This document shows, in pieces, positions 11,194 to 22,801 of a stretch of DNA of 52,216 bases; position 1 is the stretch's first letter, and each line of letters starts with the position of its first letter. This stretch comes from Lingula anatina (lineage: Eukaryota; Brachiopoda; Lingulata; Lingulida; Lingulidae), in assembly GCF_001039355.2 (NCBI RefSeq), contig NW_019773718.1:4718-56933 (forward strand), given 5' to 3'. The notes below the pieces were generated by a model. It ran no database searches, was not told the origin of the DNA, and saw only the letters and a list, made by a program, of their open reading frames with translations. The position numbers and the translations under genes are program-made.

Positions 11194-14100
11194 ATACTCG
11201 AACTTTTTATTGAAGTTGCATGTATTTCATTTTATTTTGTTTCATATTTGGTCAATCATCAGCATAGGTTTTCTTTTCATGTACGTGAATTTTTGTTTTC
11301 TTTTTAAATAGCACGCAACTCATCATCTAAAGCAACCCTACGAGGACGGGGTGGCAACACGAACGGGGTGCCCAATGGCAGCGCTTCTCAGTCACATGTA
11401 CCATCACCAATACAAGAATCAGAACCAAACCATGAGAATACACGTGTTAAGAGTGCACAAGATGATCATGGTATGATTACTGTACCTGTATGTCGAAAAA
11501 AATGTGTCTGGTTTTCAATTCTGATTTATAATTGAGCGTTGTTATAGAAACTTGCACTGTCATATTTTTGTTGATTTAACGCGCCATATCAAATCTCCCT
11601 CGTCTCTCCCCCTTTCTCTCTCCCCACTCTCTCTGTTTCTCTTTCTCAGGACCTGGTGCTGAACATCAGTTGTGTTTTCTTAACACTCACTTTCCTGGTG
11701 AGTGAATTTTTGTGCTATAATTAGTACATGCATGAACCGTCGAAACAAATAAATATATAAAGTAGCTTATGGCTGTTCAAAACCATGATGATCCGCGAAC
11801 TAACTGAACAGCGGATTAAATATGGCACGACCCACTCGAAAGCGTGTCGGTTTACAGAACCTTATATGTTACTAAACTAAAGAAATGTGGTTTCGCCTTT
11901 AATTCAATTTTGTAGCAGACTTGACTACAGAGACCCCCGTGATCAGAAGGTACATTATAACCGGATTAAAGTTGATTAAGGCCCGGTCCCACTGGCGGTT
12001 AGGATGAATTTCGCATGTATTGCGCACAAAATGGTTGACATTTGCTTAACATCCGCAATATTCTTGATACATACTTGTATCATTCGACCAGCATCCGCAC
12101 ATGTCCGTAATTATCCTTTTTTTCGTTCCCGAGATTTTTGAGCTGCCCAAAATTTGGGATGCGAATGACATGCGCAATACAACCGCAAAACATATGCAAT
12201 ACATAGGCAATTCATTTGCAATACGTGTGCTGTTTTCTGCTCTTATCCGCAACTTACAGGTAAATTGTGGCTTGCTTGACGACTAGGCAGGGCCGTAGCC
12301 TGAGCAAACTGCCAAGCTGTTATTTATTGCTCAATCAGAAGTCAGAAATTGCGATTATTTTTTTGCACCTCAAATCCCAGGGGAGGGGGGCAGCTGCCCC
12401 CCTGCCCCCCCGGAGGCTTCGGCCCTGCTAGGAGAGTATGTATTGAGTATGTAAACCATATGTAGAGCGCCCCTGTCACGTCCATATGACAAACTGAAAT
12501 AATATATTGCCAATATTACCGATTTGTCAGGATTTAAGCATTTCTGTTGCTTCTGATTTGCGTCTGATTTGCGAACATCTGCAATGGCATCCGCTTTTAT
12601 TCGTAAATAAATATACAACACATCATTAGTACAGACTTGACATTTAATATGGAATATTTCAGTTTTAAAGGTATACCTAGGTAAAAATGCCTTCTTTTTT
12701 CAAAAAATTCAGATCTTATATAAGACATCTGACTGGAGAAGTGTGAAGTCAGGTGTGTCGCTGCCAATTAACTGACTACCAAGTCTGTTGCTCTGTGGCC
12801 TTGTGTAATATGCATTAATTTAATTGGGGAGTGCTCCTTTGGCTGGTCAAAGCTTGGCTTTGGCGAAGCATGGTTCTGTCAAAAAAGTATCCATATATTG
12901 GCAACTACTGCATAGAAGAAATTGAAATTTTGTATGCAAGCGGTCGGTTTTGCAGTGCGTAAAATGAAGTAAGCAGTGTTTTACAAAATTGTTAAGCTGT
13001 GCCAGAATGGCGCGAAAAGCACAGACATTGCCAGACAGATTATTGTGTCAAACAGAATGGTCTATACAGTTTTATAGAGTAATGCCCAGACTAATGTAGC
13101 TACACAGAGACCACGCCCAATGCATTGACGTCTTACCACCAGGGTACAGGACTCACTGTCCTTCAGGATATGCTGCTGCAATTAAACCAAAACCACCCAG
13201 TCCGTTTTGAATGAGGGGTAAATTGTCACCAAAACGCGTTTTTCAAGGCTCTTAGCTAACACCAAACTGGTTTCATCAGGTTAAGATACCAGATGACCTC
13301 TGAGGAAGCCACTGTAAACAGCAAAGCAGCGTAGTCTGTTTCTCTAATGAATTGGGGACCATGACCGTTTCTGGGTAGAACACAGAAACCGCGTGGATTT
13401 CTTTATTGGGGTCAAACTTCACCTGTACCGCTAAACTGGTCAAAACAGAGTTTACAGACATCCTGAAGAGGCCTACGACGAAACGTGTGCCACTTCCTAC
13501 GTGACCAGGGTCATTGACAGTGTCAGTATTTGGAGTGGATACCACATTGGTGCCAAAACACCAATGGTAGTCATCGATGAAAACCTGAACCAGATCAAAT
13601 AAATGAATAATCTGGGAACCACTTGACTATCATTTGATAGGGGGCAACTTAGGAACAATTTTAGGTTGCACGATGAGATTGCCGGTTCACACAGAGCACT
13701 TTTAATAGCAGATAACTTACAGAACCAAGGGAATGAGTAGTTACCTTGGTCATCAAAATCACCATAATTGAACCACATAGACAATATGTCCATAGGTCAT
13801 TACTCGCCGTATCAACGGCCTGCATGTCCTACAACAAAACTGAACCAAATTGGACAAGTTTTAACCGTTGTCTGGAATTTTATTTCAGATTAAACTCTAA
13901 AAACCTATCATAAGGAATACCTTGCGGCTTGAAACCTCTGGTAGCAGCAAGATGAGGTCAAGCGTAACAGCGACTGTTGCTGCGACTAGACACTGACATG
14001 GGGGGCCTTTGTGGGACGTGTAACTCTTTTAAAGACAATAATTTGGAAAATATGGAGATCCAAAATATCGCTTTCAATGGTTGTCGTATGACTTAAAATA

Positions 14101-14915
14101 GGCAATGTATTTTTGTATGCTTCACTGGCGAATTCAGTTAATGAACTGATGTCACACTGACATCGAATAGATTATCAAAAGTTATTAAAACACGATTTTA
14201 ATCCTTATTTTCATTTATCAGTCAGCAAAATAGGAAAAAAACTGATGAATTATGATTTGGAAAAAATATTCCATATTAAATGTCAAGTCTGTATATTCGT
14301 ATTTACTTTGTTCTTATCAGCACACTATTGCGGAAAACTGTCATTTTTTGGTCAATTTTGTTGCGGATGACAACGGAGGCCCGAATCCCAAGAAAATTTG
14401 TATCCTCAGCTCATCCTCAATTCATCCCCTCATCAGTGTGACCGGGCCTTTTAGTTGGTTAACAAGCGACACATTTCTGTGTTATGGATCCGGGGACGAA
14501 ACTACTTTGTATTTATCTAAACATGCGATGTTTAAACAAACATTATTTGTAGGGGTGTGTGGAGGAGGGTGGGAGTGTCAAAACCAGCAGACGATCTTAG
14601 AGCGTAAATACAACAGTCTTTCTGGGGTCATCTGTAAATTATTCCCATTTATCAAACACATACCCAATGCAATTTTCTATTTGAAAGAAGATAGGGGCGA
14701 AGATAATAATTTTCTCAAAATTAGCAATGGTCTCACTCGTTTATCAGTTAATCAGTTTTGTCTGGCTTAAAGGCATTTTACAGACTGCGCAAGAGAGCTA
14801 GGTGCTAGACAAATGAGAACTTTGACCTAACAATACCCATAATTATCTCACTTTTGTTGTTTCTTCAACAGGTGATGCACAGACTCCTATTAAGGAAACG
14901 AGCAAGAACAAATAA
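10909..14915 (+). CDS. Gene A: small predicted lipid-anchored protein, MGCSCS type
   Basis: The model has coding exons 10909-11029, 11312-11470, optional 11650-11697, optional 14553-14633, and 14872-14915 (stop TAA), with GT-AG junctions. The first coding exon follows a strong acceptor (TTTGTTTCAG, exon start 10816) and starts MGCSCSTH: Gly2 with Ser6 suits N-myristoylation, and Cys3, Cys5 and later Cys12 and Cys16 suit palmitoylation. It ends in phase 1, as do all internal exons, so any optional exon can be skipped without a frame change. Exon 2 encodes a disordered linker (NGVPNGSASQSHVPSPIQES). The last exon encodes a basic tail, PIKETSKNK. With all exons the protein is 150 aa. The long last intron is inflated by a MITE that itself holds a Tc1 element. 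No catalytic domain is visible; I infer a membrane-tethered adaptor or decoy. Optional exons need transcript support. Confidence 0.6.
12632..14291 (+). mobile_element. Second Tc1/mariner-type element, 1660 bp, degenerate
   Basis: The inverted ends CAGACTTGACATTTAATATG match at both sides for about 28 bp and are flanked by TA (12630-12631 and 14292-14293). Unit D holds the uninterrupted site (GTTAATATATTCG). The termini and transposase differ from those of the 7861-9476 copy, so this is a separate family. Confidence 0.88.
12900..13985 (+). pseudogene. Degenerate Tc1-like transposase
   Basis: At about 13008-13076 a helix-turn-helix piece reads GAKSTDIARQIIVSNRMVYT. Near the right end (13899-13968) a piece resembling the family C terminus reads SKNLS, stop, GIPCGLKPLVAAR. 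Stops and frame changes separate these and the DDE region is not recoverable by eye. It is older and more decayed than the 8135-9126 copy. Confidence 0.65.
14553..14633 (+). CDS. Optional 27-codon exon in gene A, shared with D
   Basis: Flanked by TTTGTAG and GTAAAT, this 81-nt segment is symmetric phase 1-1 and would encode GVCGGGWECQ followed by a QTILERKYNSLSGVI stretch. The unit D copy (31064-31144) is identical base for base, while the unit B copy has lost two bases. The pyrimidine tract at the acceptor is poor, so it may be used rarely or be a relic. Confidence 0.35.
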
Positions 14916-16293
14916 AATTGATTCGACGGCTACTGGGGATATCAAGGATAGCATAAGCGTGAAGAGTTCAGCTTCTTTTCTTTTTTTCTTCTTCGCCGTC
15001 ATCATCATCATCATCATAAAAATAGACAATCTTTGGATTTCCACTGACTCTGTTATTCTGTTCACAACAAACATCACTGGATAAGTGGATGCCCTGAGTG
15101 GACATCTATAAGACAATATGGGACAGTACCTACAGTGTACATGTATTCTGCAGGATTGAAATAGATTTATTTCATAATTAATCCAAAGAGGAAAATAAAA
15201 CAACATTTTTGCTTCGTTCCATGATCTAATAAATTACAACAATTATTGAAGGTGGGACTAGATTAACGCCAACTTACCGAAAAGAGAATTGAAAAAAGTC
15301 ACATGAGATTCAGTATGTGAATGGTACCGCGCGAAGGCGTAAGATTAGTTGACACGTCTTGTGTCGTACGGTAAGGTCTGTGAATATGTGTGTGTTTATA
15401 AGTAGAAAGCAAATTGTATCATACTGTACATTGTTAAGTTTAATTTTTGAGGGTAATAATATATTTTCATAATAAAAAAGATTAATATGCCCATGGCGGA
15501 AAACCAATTGGCCATGAAAAGTTTGCAGCCATATTGCAGCAACGAATTTGCATGAGTTTTACTTCTGCTAATTTTCAGCCATATTGCAGCAAATTTGCTG
15601 CAAATTTGAAAGAAGGAATTGCAGTTTACAGCAATATTGCAACAAATTTGCCGCGAATTTGCAGCAGGCCTGACATTTTGCTTAGGACTTGAGTTATTGA
15701 AGGTGGGGCTAGGTTATCGCTATGTAAACGCCATGTTTACAAGCCTTGGGCTCTATTAATAAAGAGGCAGGGTGTATGGAGATGATCATTATCAGTGTTA
15801 ATTATTATATTTAGCTTAATATATCAAAGAGCGCAGATCTCCTGTGATATTTTAAATCCTATTTGATATGCTCTATTGTGCTTTTTATTTTTGTATTTTC
15901 ATTGTTTACAAAATGTTCAAAATGTTCTACAATTGTTAGTGCCATATATTTTATTTTCCATCTACATGTAATGGTTACAATATTCCACGATAGACACTAG
16001 CTCAGCAAACTGCATGATACTAAACGGAAATAAATAACAAATAAAATACATAAAAATAAAGCGGGTATAGTAATAGCTACCTGTACATCGAAAATTACAT
16101 AGACGAATGACTTTTCTGGCTTACAGTCACGCTCTTCTGACAATTAACTCTTACCACCGTGTAATGCTAGACTACGTAGGACCTTGGTCAAATTAGACGA
16201 ACTCGTATTATTATTTTCTTTTACTAGCCTTTTTTGTTATCGATTCAAGTTGCATTGTAAAATCTACTGAGCAATTTTGGATATTAGACTCAA

Positions 16294-16327
<34 letters not shown>

Positions 16328-16490
16328 GTATGCCTTCGATTTATTTGACTGGAGCCCAGATTAGAATAATTAAATTAATGTAATTTAAATATCACACATA
16401 TAAACAGTATTATTAAAATGAAAGATATGAGAATAATATAAAAGACAAACCCTTCTGATTAATTTTGTGTTCCGAAAGCTCTATTACAAG
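14916..16490 (+). other. 3' UTR and 3' flank of gene A
   Basis: Just past the stop, ATTCGACGGCTACTGGGGAT is conserved in A, B, C and D, then a short (ATC)n run at 15000-15016. At 15500-15680 the strand is built of repeated GCAGCAAATTTGC-like words. An (AAT)n run lies at 16293-16327, at the same place as in B and D. No gene seen. Confidence 0.6.
15194..15199 (+). terminator. Candidate poly(A) signal, gene A
   Basis: AATAAA about 280 bp after the stop codon; the equivalent place in unit D also has AATAAA (31691). Unit B has lost it by substitution. Confidence 0.45.
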
Positions 16491-16778
16491 TACTTTTTAG
16501 CAAGGACGCCGTCAAAGCACACGTCCCCAGGGGCCTAGCCTCGGATCGTGTTATTTTGTTGAGAGGGATTTTATCCAGGGCATGAGCCAACCACCCCCAA
16601 ATATGTAACAGAAGAAAGCTTGCAATATTCTAAGTTCATTAACTCTGATGCATGAATATGATGCTGACATCAAACGTTGTCAAAGCCTCAGCCTAAGAGC
16701 GAAAAAAAAAAAAATCATACGCCAAGCTGTCGCAATCCCGGTGTGACACCCTCGCCATAGAGCCTTGCTGTTCTTGTT

Positions 16779-17288
16779 CAGGCCTAACCAACTACCAGAC
16801 TCGGCACCTAAGGATCCTGAATTAACCGGTATATCGGACCACACTACCCGTTTTCAAGGTGTGTGTCAGATCGCATTTCGGAGTATCAGTCAGAACACCG
16901 ACAGGATGAGCCTACGCTCGGCTGTCACCTTGATTGGATAGTAAACGATTGTCGTATTTAATTGCTATATGATTTTAAAACCGGGTGCATAAAATCTAAT
17001 ACAATGCAAAAAAGCCCTATCAAAAGTGTTTAAAACATTCAAACCGAATGTCGTAAAGTCCCCATATACCCCCATAGAGACAATGAAATAGAGCACTCCA
17101 AAGTAAGAGTACAGTTTAAGGTTGTTCAGCCGAGCGTGGATGAGCCCGCAGTCGTCCTACAAAATCTGTTCTGGGGTATGATACTCCGAAATGCGATCTG
17201 CCACACACCTTGAAAACGGGTAGTGTGGTCCGATATACCGATTTATTCAGGATCCTTAGGTGCCGAGTCTGGTAGTTGGTTAGGCCTG
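16779..17288. mobile_element. Fold-back MITE, 510 bp, 5-bp target duplication
   Basis: The ends CAGGCCTAACCAACTACCAG are perfect inverted repeats and the arms stay paired with mismatches for well over 100 bp. It is flanked by TTGTT on both sides (16774-16778 and 17289-17293). Units A, C and D have one uninterrupted TTGTT-like site before GTCAATA. It lies just upstream of the gene B first exon. The superfamily is not clear from the sequence. Confidence 0.9.
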
Positions 17289-17296
17289 TTGTTTAT

Positions 17297-17374
17297 GTCA
17301 ATAAAATGCGCCAGGCCCTTTAATAATTTTGGCAGCTTTCCAGTTGCTTCGTTGGCAGGTTACGTATGTCTTAG
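17297..17374 (+). other. Non-coding first exon, gene B
   Basis: Same block as in unit A (TTTGGCAGCTTTCCAGTTGC, then TACGTATGTCTTAG) ending at donor GTAAGTGTCAAC. The fold-back MITE ends only a few bases upstream and may have displaced the original promoter. Confidence 0.6.
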
Positions 17375-17904
17375 GTAAGTGTCAACTTATCAAAATTTTT
17401 CGAGGAAATAGCAATTGCATTGGATGTAAAAAGACAAATAGCTTTGATATGATTTAGGTAACACATCTGACGCTTTTTGAACTCTGAAAAATAATTATCA
17501 TAGAGAGGGATTGTCAAGTAAACGTGAAGGTCTGATTGTTGTTCTTGACTTAATCATCTTTCCATTACGGAAAGAACTTGTATTAAGTCGGGAAGAGGCG
17601 CATTTTTTTAAAATTTATTATTGATGTACTGGTAGCTCATGAGAAGGACACTGATGAGATGCACATGCACACAATCAACATTTCCGCATATTAGCTAAGT
17701 GCATCTCTTGAAGATACTGGGATCATTTTTAATTACTTATACCAAAAATGTCAAAATTATATTTGATAGGAGAAAAACGCAAAAACACATATAAATACGC
17801 GTCGTCATAATTAACTGAACGAAATGGTACCAGTGGTCGATGGAAATTTATGGAGGGGATCAATTATAGCCATATGCAAGGGAGGAAGCTGGGATTTTCA
17901 TCTC

Positions 17905-18008
17905 TGCGTACGTAGCAACAGACGCCAGGGAAAGGAGAATGACGCATTTATGCGCATGAGCAATCGTAAACCCACAGTCTAAGCCTCACAGTTGGCCCCT
18001 GCTCAAGT
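17905..18008 (+). promoter_or_regulatory. Conserved intronic block, unit B
   Basis: GCGTACGTAGCAACAGACGC, then TTTATGCGCATGAGCAATCG and TAAACCCA, then CTCACAGTTGGC. It is collinear with the unit A block. Confidence 0.5.
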
Positions 18009-19140
18009 TTTTTTATTTGCGTTAATTTTTATTTGAGTTAAATTTAACGTTAATTTTTCCTCTAAGACTTTTGTGTAGTACAATTACTGCGATTAGAGGC
18101 ACTTGACCTAGCCAAGATAAAGCGCGTATTATTCATTGTTTGTTTTTGTCAAAAGGCTTTGGTGCTGGTATTTATGCATTTGTATCAGCCTTAACACTTT
18201 ATACACATCAAATAGAAAGGAACTGAATGAAAAAGGTCGGAGTGTAAAATAAAATTACATAAATGCATAAATAAACAAAAAGATCTTGGTGTAAGTGTAT
18301 TTAACCAGTATCAAAAGCACCGGTTTTACACTGAACATTAATTTATATTTAATTCTAAAGTCATTGTACAAAAAAAAAAAAATGCCTTTAGGGTCGAATG
18401 CACCGATTATTACAGTTGAAATCCTCTGTTTCCATGTACTTATGGCCAATATTCTATGTTTTTTCATCTTTTCTTTATTCACAGACTGAGTGGTCGTGTA
18501 TGTGTCCATCAACCGTGTCTGAGCTAGTGGCCGTCGTCGTAAACCGTTGTTTTTTCATACTTTCTACCAAGTTCCTTTTGTAAATGTTACCAAATTATGC
18601 ACAGACTTTCATCCAATTTTGTAATAGCTATAAAAAAATCTGGTAGAGGATACACTTTTCACTGCTAACACAATGAATGGGCAATCATGTGCACAAACTT
18701 ACTGCAGTGATTAATAGCGCTTTAAAATATACGCACAGTTCTGGTAACATGTATATAGAAGTTATGCAGATTTTTTTGGTTAATTTTTAATTTTCACACA
18801 TGAGAATTTTCAGTGTGTGACTGAGAAGTTCCATGTTTCTAAAACCATGTGCCAGCTACATTTTCTGAATATTCACAGTAACAGTAGTTCATGTATATTG
18901 TTAAAATATGGCAGTCATGCTGTTAAACATATAGTTATGTAGAATTACCTCATAATAAACAAGACTATTTTGTGCACTGCCATCTTTATTTTCTTCTTTA
19001 TGTTTATATATTTACAACTTTATTGCCTTGTTTTCTATTTGTTTCAGATTTGTGAACAGTGGGTCAATTATTTTTCATCGCACTAAGGATTTCTTTTCAT
19101 ATATTTTTCTCTTGAAACAACACGCACAATAAATCCATTC

Positions 19141-19649
19141 ATGGGTTGCTCATGCTCTGCACATATAGCAATTTGCGGAAATTGCACCTCGGACGTTGAT
19201 ACAGGAGGTGAAAACGAGGAAAAAAAACGGCTGTTACCAAAACGAAGTAAGCCAACCAAAAAAGATGGTACGAGAACATAAGATGATCAGGGTATAATCA
19301 TGTCGAAAAATGACTGAATATTTGAATTGCATACTATTGTCAGAAGTTGCACTCTCATATCCACTCTCTCTCTCTATCTATCTGATACTGGAACCTTTTT
19401 ATTGAAGTTACATGTATTTCATTTAGGGGGTAGCAACTCGAACGATGGGGCAATGGACAACACTTCTCAGTCACAAGTACCAACACCAATTCAAGAATCA
19501 GAAACAAGCCATGAAAATACAGGTTTTAAGACTACACAAGATGATCCTGGTATGATTATGTCGAAAAAATATGGCTGAATTTCATTTCAATTTGCAGTTG
19601 TTATAGAAACTTCCGCTGTCATATCTTTGTTGATTTAACGCGCCATATC

Positions 19650-19690
<41 letters not shown>

Positions 19691-20819
19691 ACTAGACTAC
19701 AGACACCACCGTGATCAGAAGGTACGGTATAGCCAAATTAAAGTTGATTAAGTCTCGGTCCCACTGGCGTTTAGGATGAATTTCGCATGAAATGAGCACA
19801 AAATTGGTTGACATTTGCTAAGCATCCTCAATATTCGTGATACATGTGTATACCATTCGACCAGCATCCGCAAACGTCCGGAATTATCCGCAGAGGTAGG
19901 CTACTTTTTTCCGTGCCCAAGATTTTTGGTTGCAAATGACATGCGCAAAGTATCCGCAAAACATACGCAATACATAAGCAATACATACACTGTTGTCTGC
20001 CCTTATCTGCAATTCACGGGCTTGCTCGAGGTCTAGGAGAGCATGTATTGAGTATGAAAACGTCCCTATCACGTTCATATCACGATCTAAAATAATGTAT
20101 TGCGAGTATTATGGATATGTCAGGATTTAAGCTTTTCTGTTGCTTTTGATTTGCGTCTAATATGCAAACATATACAATGGCATCCGCTTTTATTTGTAAT
20201 ACATATAAAATACATTTTTTCGTAATTCACACTGTTCTTATCAGCACACTACTGAAGAAAATTTGTCATTTTGGTCATTTCTGTTGCGGATGACAACGAA
20301 AGTCCGAATCCAAAGAAAATTTGTACCCTCAATTCATCCTCACATCAGTGTGACCGGGACTTTTAGTTGGTTAACAAGCGACACATATCTGTGTAATAGA
20401 TCAGGGGACGGAACTACTTTGTATTTTTTTTCACATGCGATGGTTAAATAAACATTATTTGTAGGGGTGTGTGGAGGAAGGTCGGAATGTCAGAACCAGC
20501 AGACGATCTTAGAGCGTAAATACAAGTCTTTCTGGGGTCATCTGTAAATTATTCCCATTAGCCAAACACATTCCCCATGCGATTTTTCTATTTGAAAGAA
20601 AATATAGGGGCGAAAATTATATATTTTTTTCAAAATTAGTGATGGTCTCTCTCTTTTATCAACTAATCAGTTTCGTCTAGCTTAATGGCATTCTCACAGA
20701 ACGCGCGAGAGTGGTGCAAACCAAATGGGAACATTAGACCTTACAATACCTATAATTTATCCCGTATTTTGACAGGTGATGCACGGACCCCGGTCCAGGA
20801 AACGACCATGAACAATTAA
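19141..20819 (+). CDS. Gene B: small predicted lipid-anchored protein, MGCSCS type
   Basis: Exons are 19141-19267, 19427-19549 and 20776-20819 (stop TAA), giving 97 aa; all internal junctions are phase 1. The untranslated start of the first coding exon is at 19048 after TTTGTTTCAG. The N terminus MGCSCSAH fits myristoylation at Gly2 and palmitoylation at Cys3 and Cys5; Cys12 and Cys15 follow. After the anchor comes an acidic patch and then a strongly basic stretch (KKRLLPKRSKPTKK), which could add electrostatic membrane binding. The linker exon is shorter than in A and D because its usual 5' part and intron end are missing; a new acceptor CATTTAG opens it in the same phase. The 81-nt optional exon of A and D is represented by a 79-nt copy (20465-20543) that would shift the frame, so it must be skipped here. 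No folded domain is visible. Confidence 0.6.
19750..20362. mobile_element. MITE, unit B copy without the Tc1 insert
   Basis: Left end AAGTCTCGGTCCCACTGG and right end CAGTGTGACCGGGACTT, inserted in the same place as the unit A copy (11978-14450) and with the same internal ATCCGCAA-type words. Confidence 0.65.
20465..20543 (+). pseudogene. Frameshifted copy of the optional exon
   Basis: It aligns along its length with the 81-nt exon of A and D but lacks two bases within TACAACAGTC, so inclusion would break the phase 1-1 symmetry and lead to a stop. Confidence 0.5.
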
Positions 20820-22716
20820 AATTGAATCGACGGCTACTGGGGTCATCATGAAATGAGTTTAGATATTCTTTTTCTTATTCATCGTCATCATCATCATAAA
20901 AACAAGGCGTCGTGGGAGTTCAACTGTTATTCTTTCTGTGGAACCTTCACAACAAACTCTACTGGATAAGGCATTGTCCAAAGTAGATATCATTAGGGCA
21001 AATGGGACAGTACATGTGTTTTGCAACATTAAAATATATTTATTTCATAATTAATCCAAAGAGGGAAATATACAACATTTTTGTTTTATAATTGGACCAA
21101 TTATAACAATTATTGAGAGTGGAATTAGATTAACGACAACCCTACCGAATAGAGGATTGAAAAAAGTCACCTGAGGATTTAATATGTGTATAGTACCGCG
21201 CGAAGGTGTAAGATTAGTATGTACAGAAGTTGACACGTCTTGTGTCGTATGGTAGGGTCTGTGAATATGTGTGTATATGTATGTAAGTAAAAAGCAAATT
21301 GTATTATCCATTGTTAAGTTTAATTTATGAGTGTAATAATATATTATAATAAAAAAAGATTGCCCATGGCAGAAACCAATTGGCCATATATGACACCCTT
21401 AGCAAAATGAAAACTGCAGCAATATTGCAGCAACGAATTTGCAGGACTTTGCTAGAAAATGTATTTTTGATAATTTTCAGTCATATTACAGCAAATTTGC
21501 TGCAAATTTGAAAGAAGGAATTGCGGTTTACAGCAATATTGCAACAAAATTTGATATTTTGCTGAGGACTTGAGTTATTGAAGGTAGGGCTAGGTTATCG
21601 GTTTAAAAACCTTATGTTTACAAGCCTTGGGCTCTATAATTAAAGGGGCAGGGTGTATGGAGATGATCATTATCAGTTTTAATTATTATATTTAGCTTAA
21701 TATGTCAAAGCGCGCAGATCTCCTGTGATATTTTAAATCCTATTTAATATGCTCAATTGTAGGCCTACTTTTTCTTTTGTATTTTCATTGTTTACAAAAT
21801 GTTCAAAATGTTCTACAATTATCATTGTCATATATTTTATTTTCCATTTACATATATATAATGGTTACAATATTCCACGATAGACAATAGTTCAGCATGA
21901 TACTACACGGAAATAAATAACAAATAAAATACATAAGAATAAAGCGGGTATAGTAATACATGTAGCTACCTGTACATCGAAAATTACAAAGACGCATGAC
22001 TTTTTCTGGCTTACAGTAACGCTCTTCTGACAATTAACTCTTACCACCCTGTAATGCTAGACTTGAATTTTTTTCCACTCCTACTACGTAGGACCATGGT
22101 CAAATAATACGAATTCGTATTATTATTTTCTTTTACTAGCCTTTTTTGTTATCGATTCAAGTTGCATTGTAAAATCTACTAAGCAATTTTGGATATTAGA
22201 CTCAAAATAATAATAATAATAATAATAATAGCATGCCTCCGATTTATTTGACTGGAGCCCAGATTAGAATAATTATATAAATGTAATGTTAATATCACAC
22301 ATATAAACAGTATTATTAAAATGAAAGATATGAGAATAATATAAAAGACAAACCCCTCTGATTAATTTTGTGTTCCGAAAGCTCTCATACAGGTAGGTTT
22401 TAGCAAGAAGTTATAAAGAGCAAGGGACACAGTCAAAGCACACGTCCCCAGGGGCCTCGCCTAGAATCGTGTTATTTTGTTGAGAGGGATTTTATCCAGG
22501 GCATGAGCCGACCATCCCATCATATCACAAATAGGTAACAGAAGAAATGTTGCAATATTCAAAGTTCATTAACTCTGATGCATGAATATGATGCTGACAT
22601 CAAACACTGTCAAAGCCTCAGCCTAAGAGTGGGGAAAAATCGTGTGCCAAGCGGTCGTCGCAATCCCGGTACGTGTGACACCCTCGCCTAAAAGACCCTT
22701 GCTCTTCTAGTTTAAG

Positions 22717-22801
22717 TCAATACAAATGCGTCAGACCCTTTAACAATTTTTGGCAGCTTGCCAGTTGCTACATGTACGTTTGCAGGTTACGTATGTCTTA
22801 G
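22717..22801 (+). other. Non-coding first exon, gene C
   Basis: Diverged copy of the shared block (TTTTTGGCAGCTTGCCAGTT, then TTACGTATGTCTTAG) ending at donor GTAAGTGCAG. Confidence 0.5.

Larger units (their letters stand above)
11978..14450. mobile_element. MITE with GGCCCGGTC ends, interrupted by Tc1
   Basis: The left end AAGGCCCGGTCCCACTGG and right end CAGTGTGACCGGGCCTT form inverted termini. The interior is rich in repeated ATCCGCAA and GCGCAATAC motifs. The same insertion in the same place is 613 bp in unit B and partly deleted in D, so it predates the duplication. Unit A is longer because a Tc1 copy landed inside at 12632-14291. Confidence 0.7.

Noticed and set aside
11919-11949. Possible 31-bp exon in gene A (TGTAGCAG to GTACAT)
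   Set aside because: Not a multiple of three, and the unit B copy has an immediate in-frame TAG; likely conserved intron.
14252-14770. 172-codon open frame at the end of unit A
   Set aside because: It runs across a Tc1 end, a MITE end and the optional exon; only the 81-nt part has paralogue support.
15500-15680. Repeated GCAAATTTGC-like words, considered as a CRISPR or satellite array
   Set aside because: No regular spacer length and the genome is eukaryotic; it is a low-complexity, partly palindromic stretch also seen in unit B.
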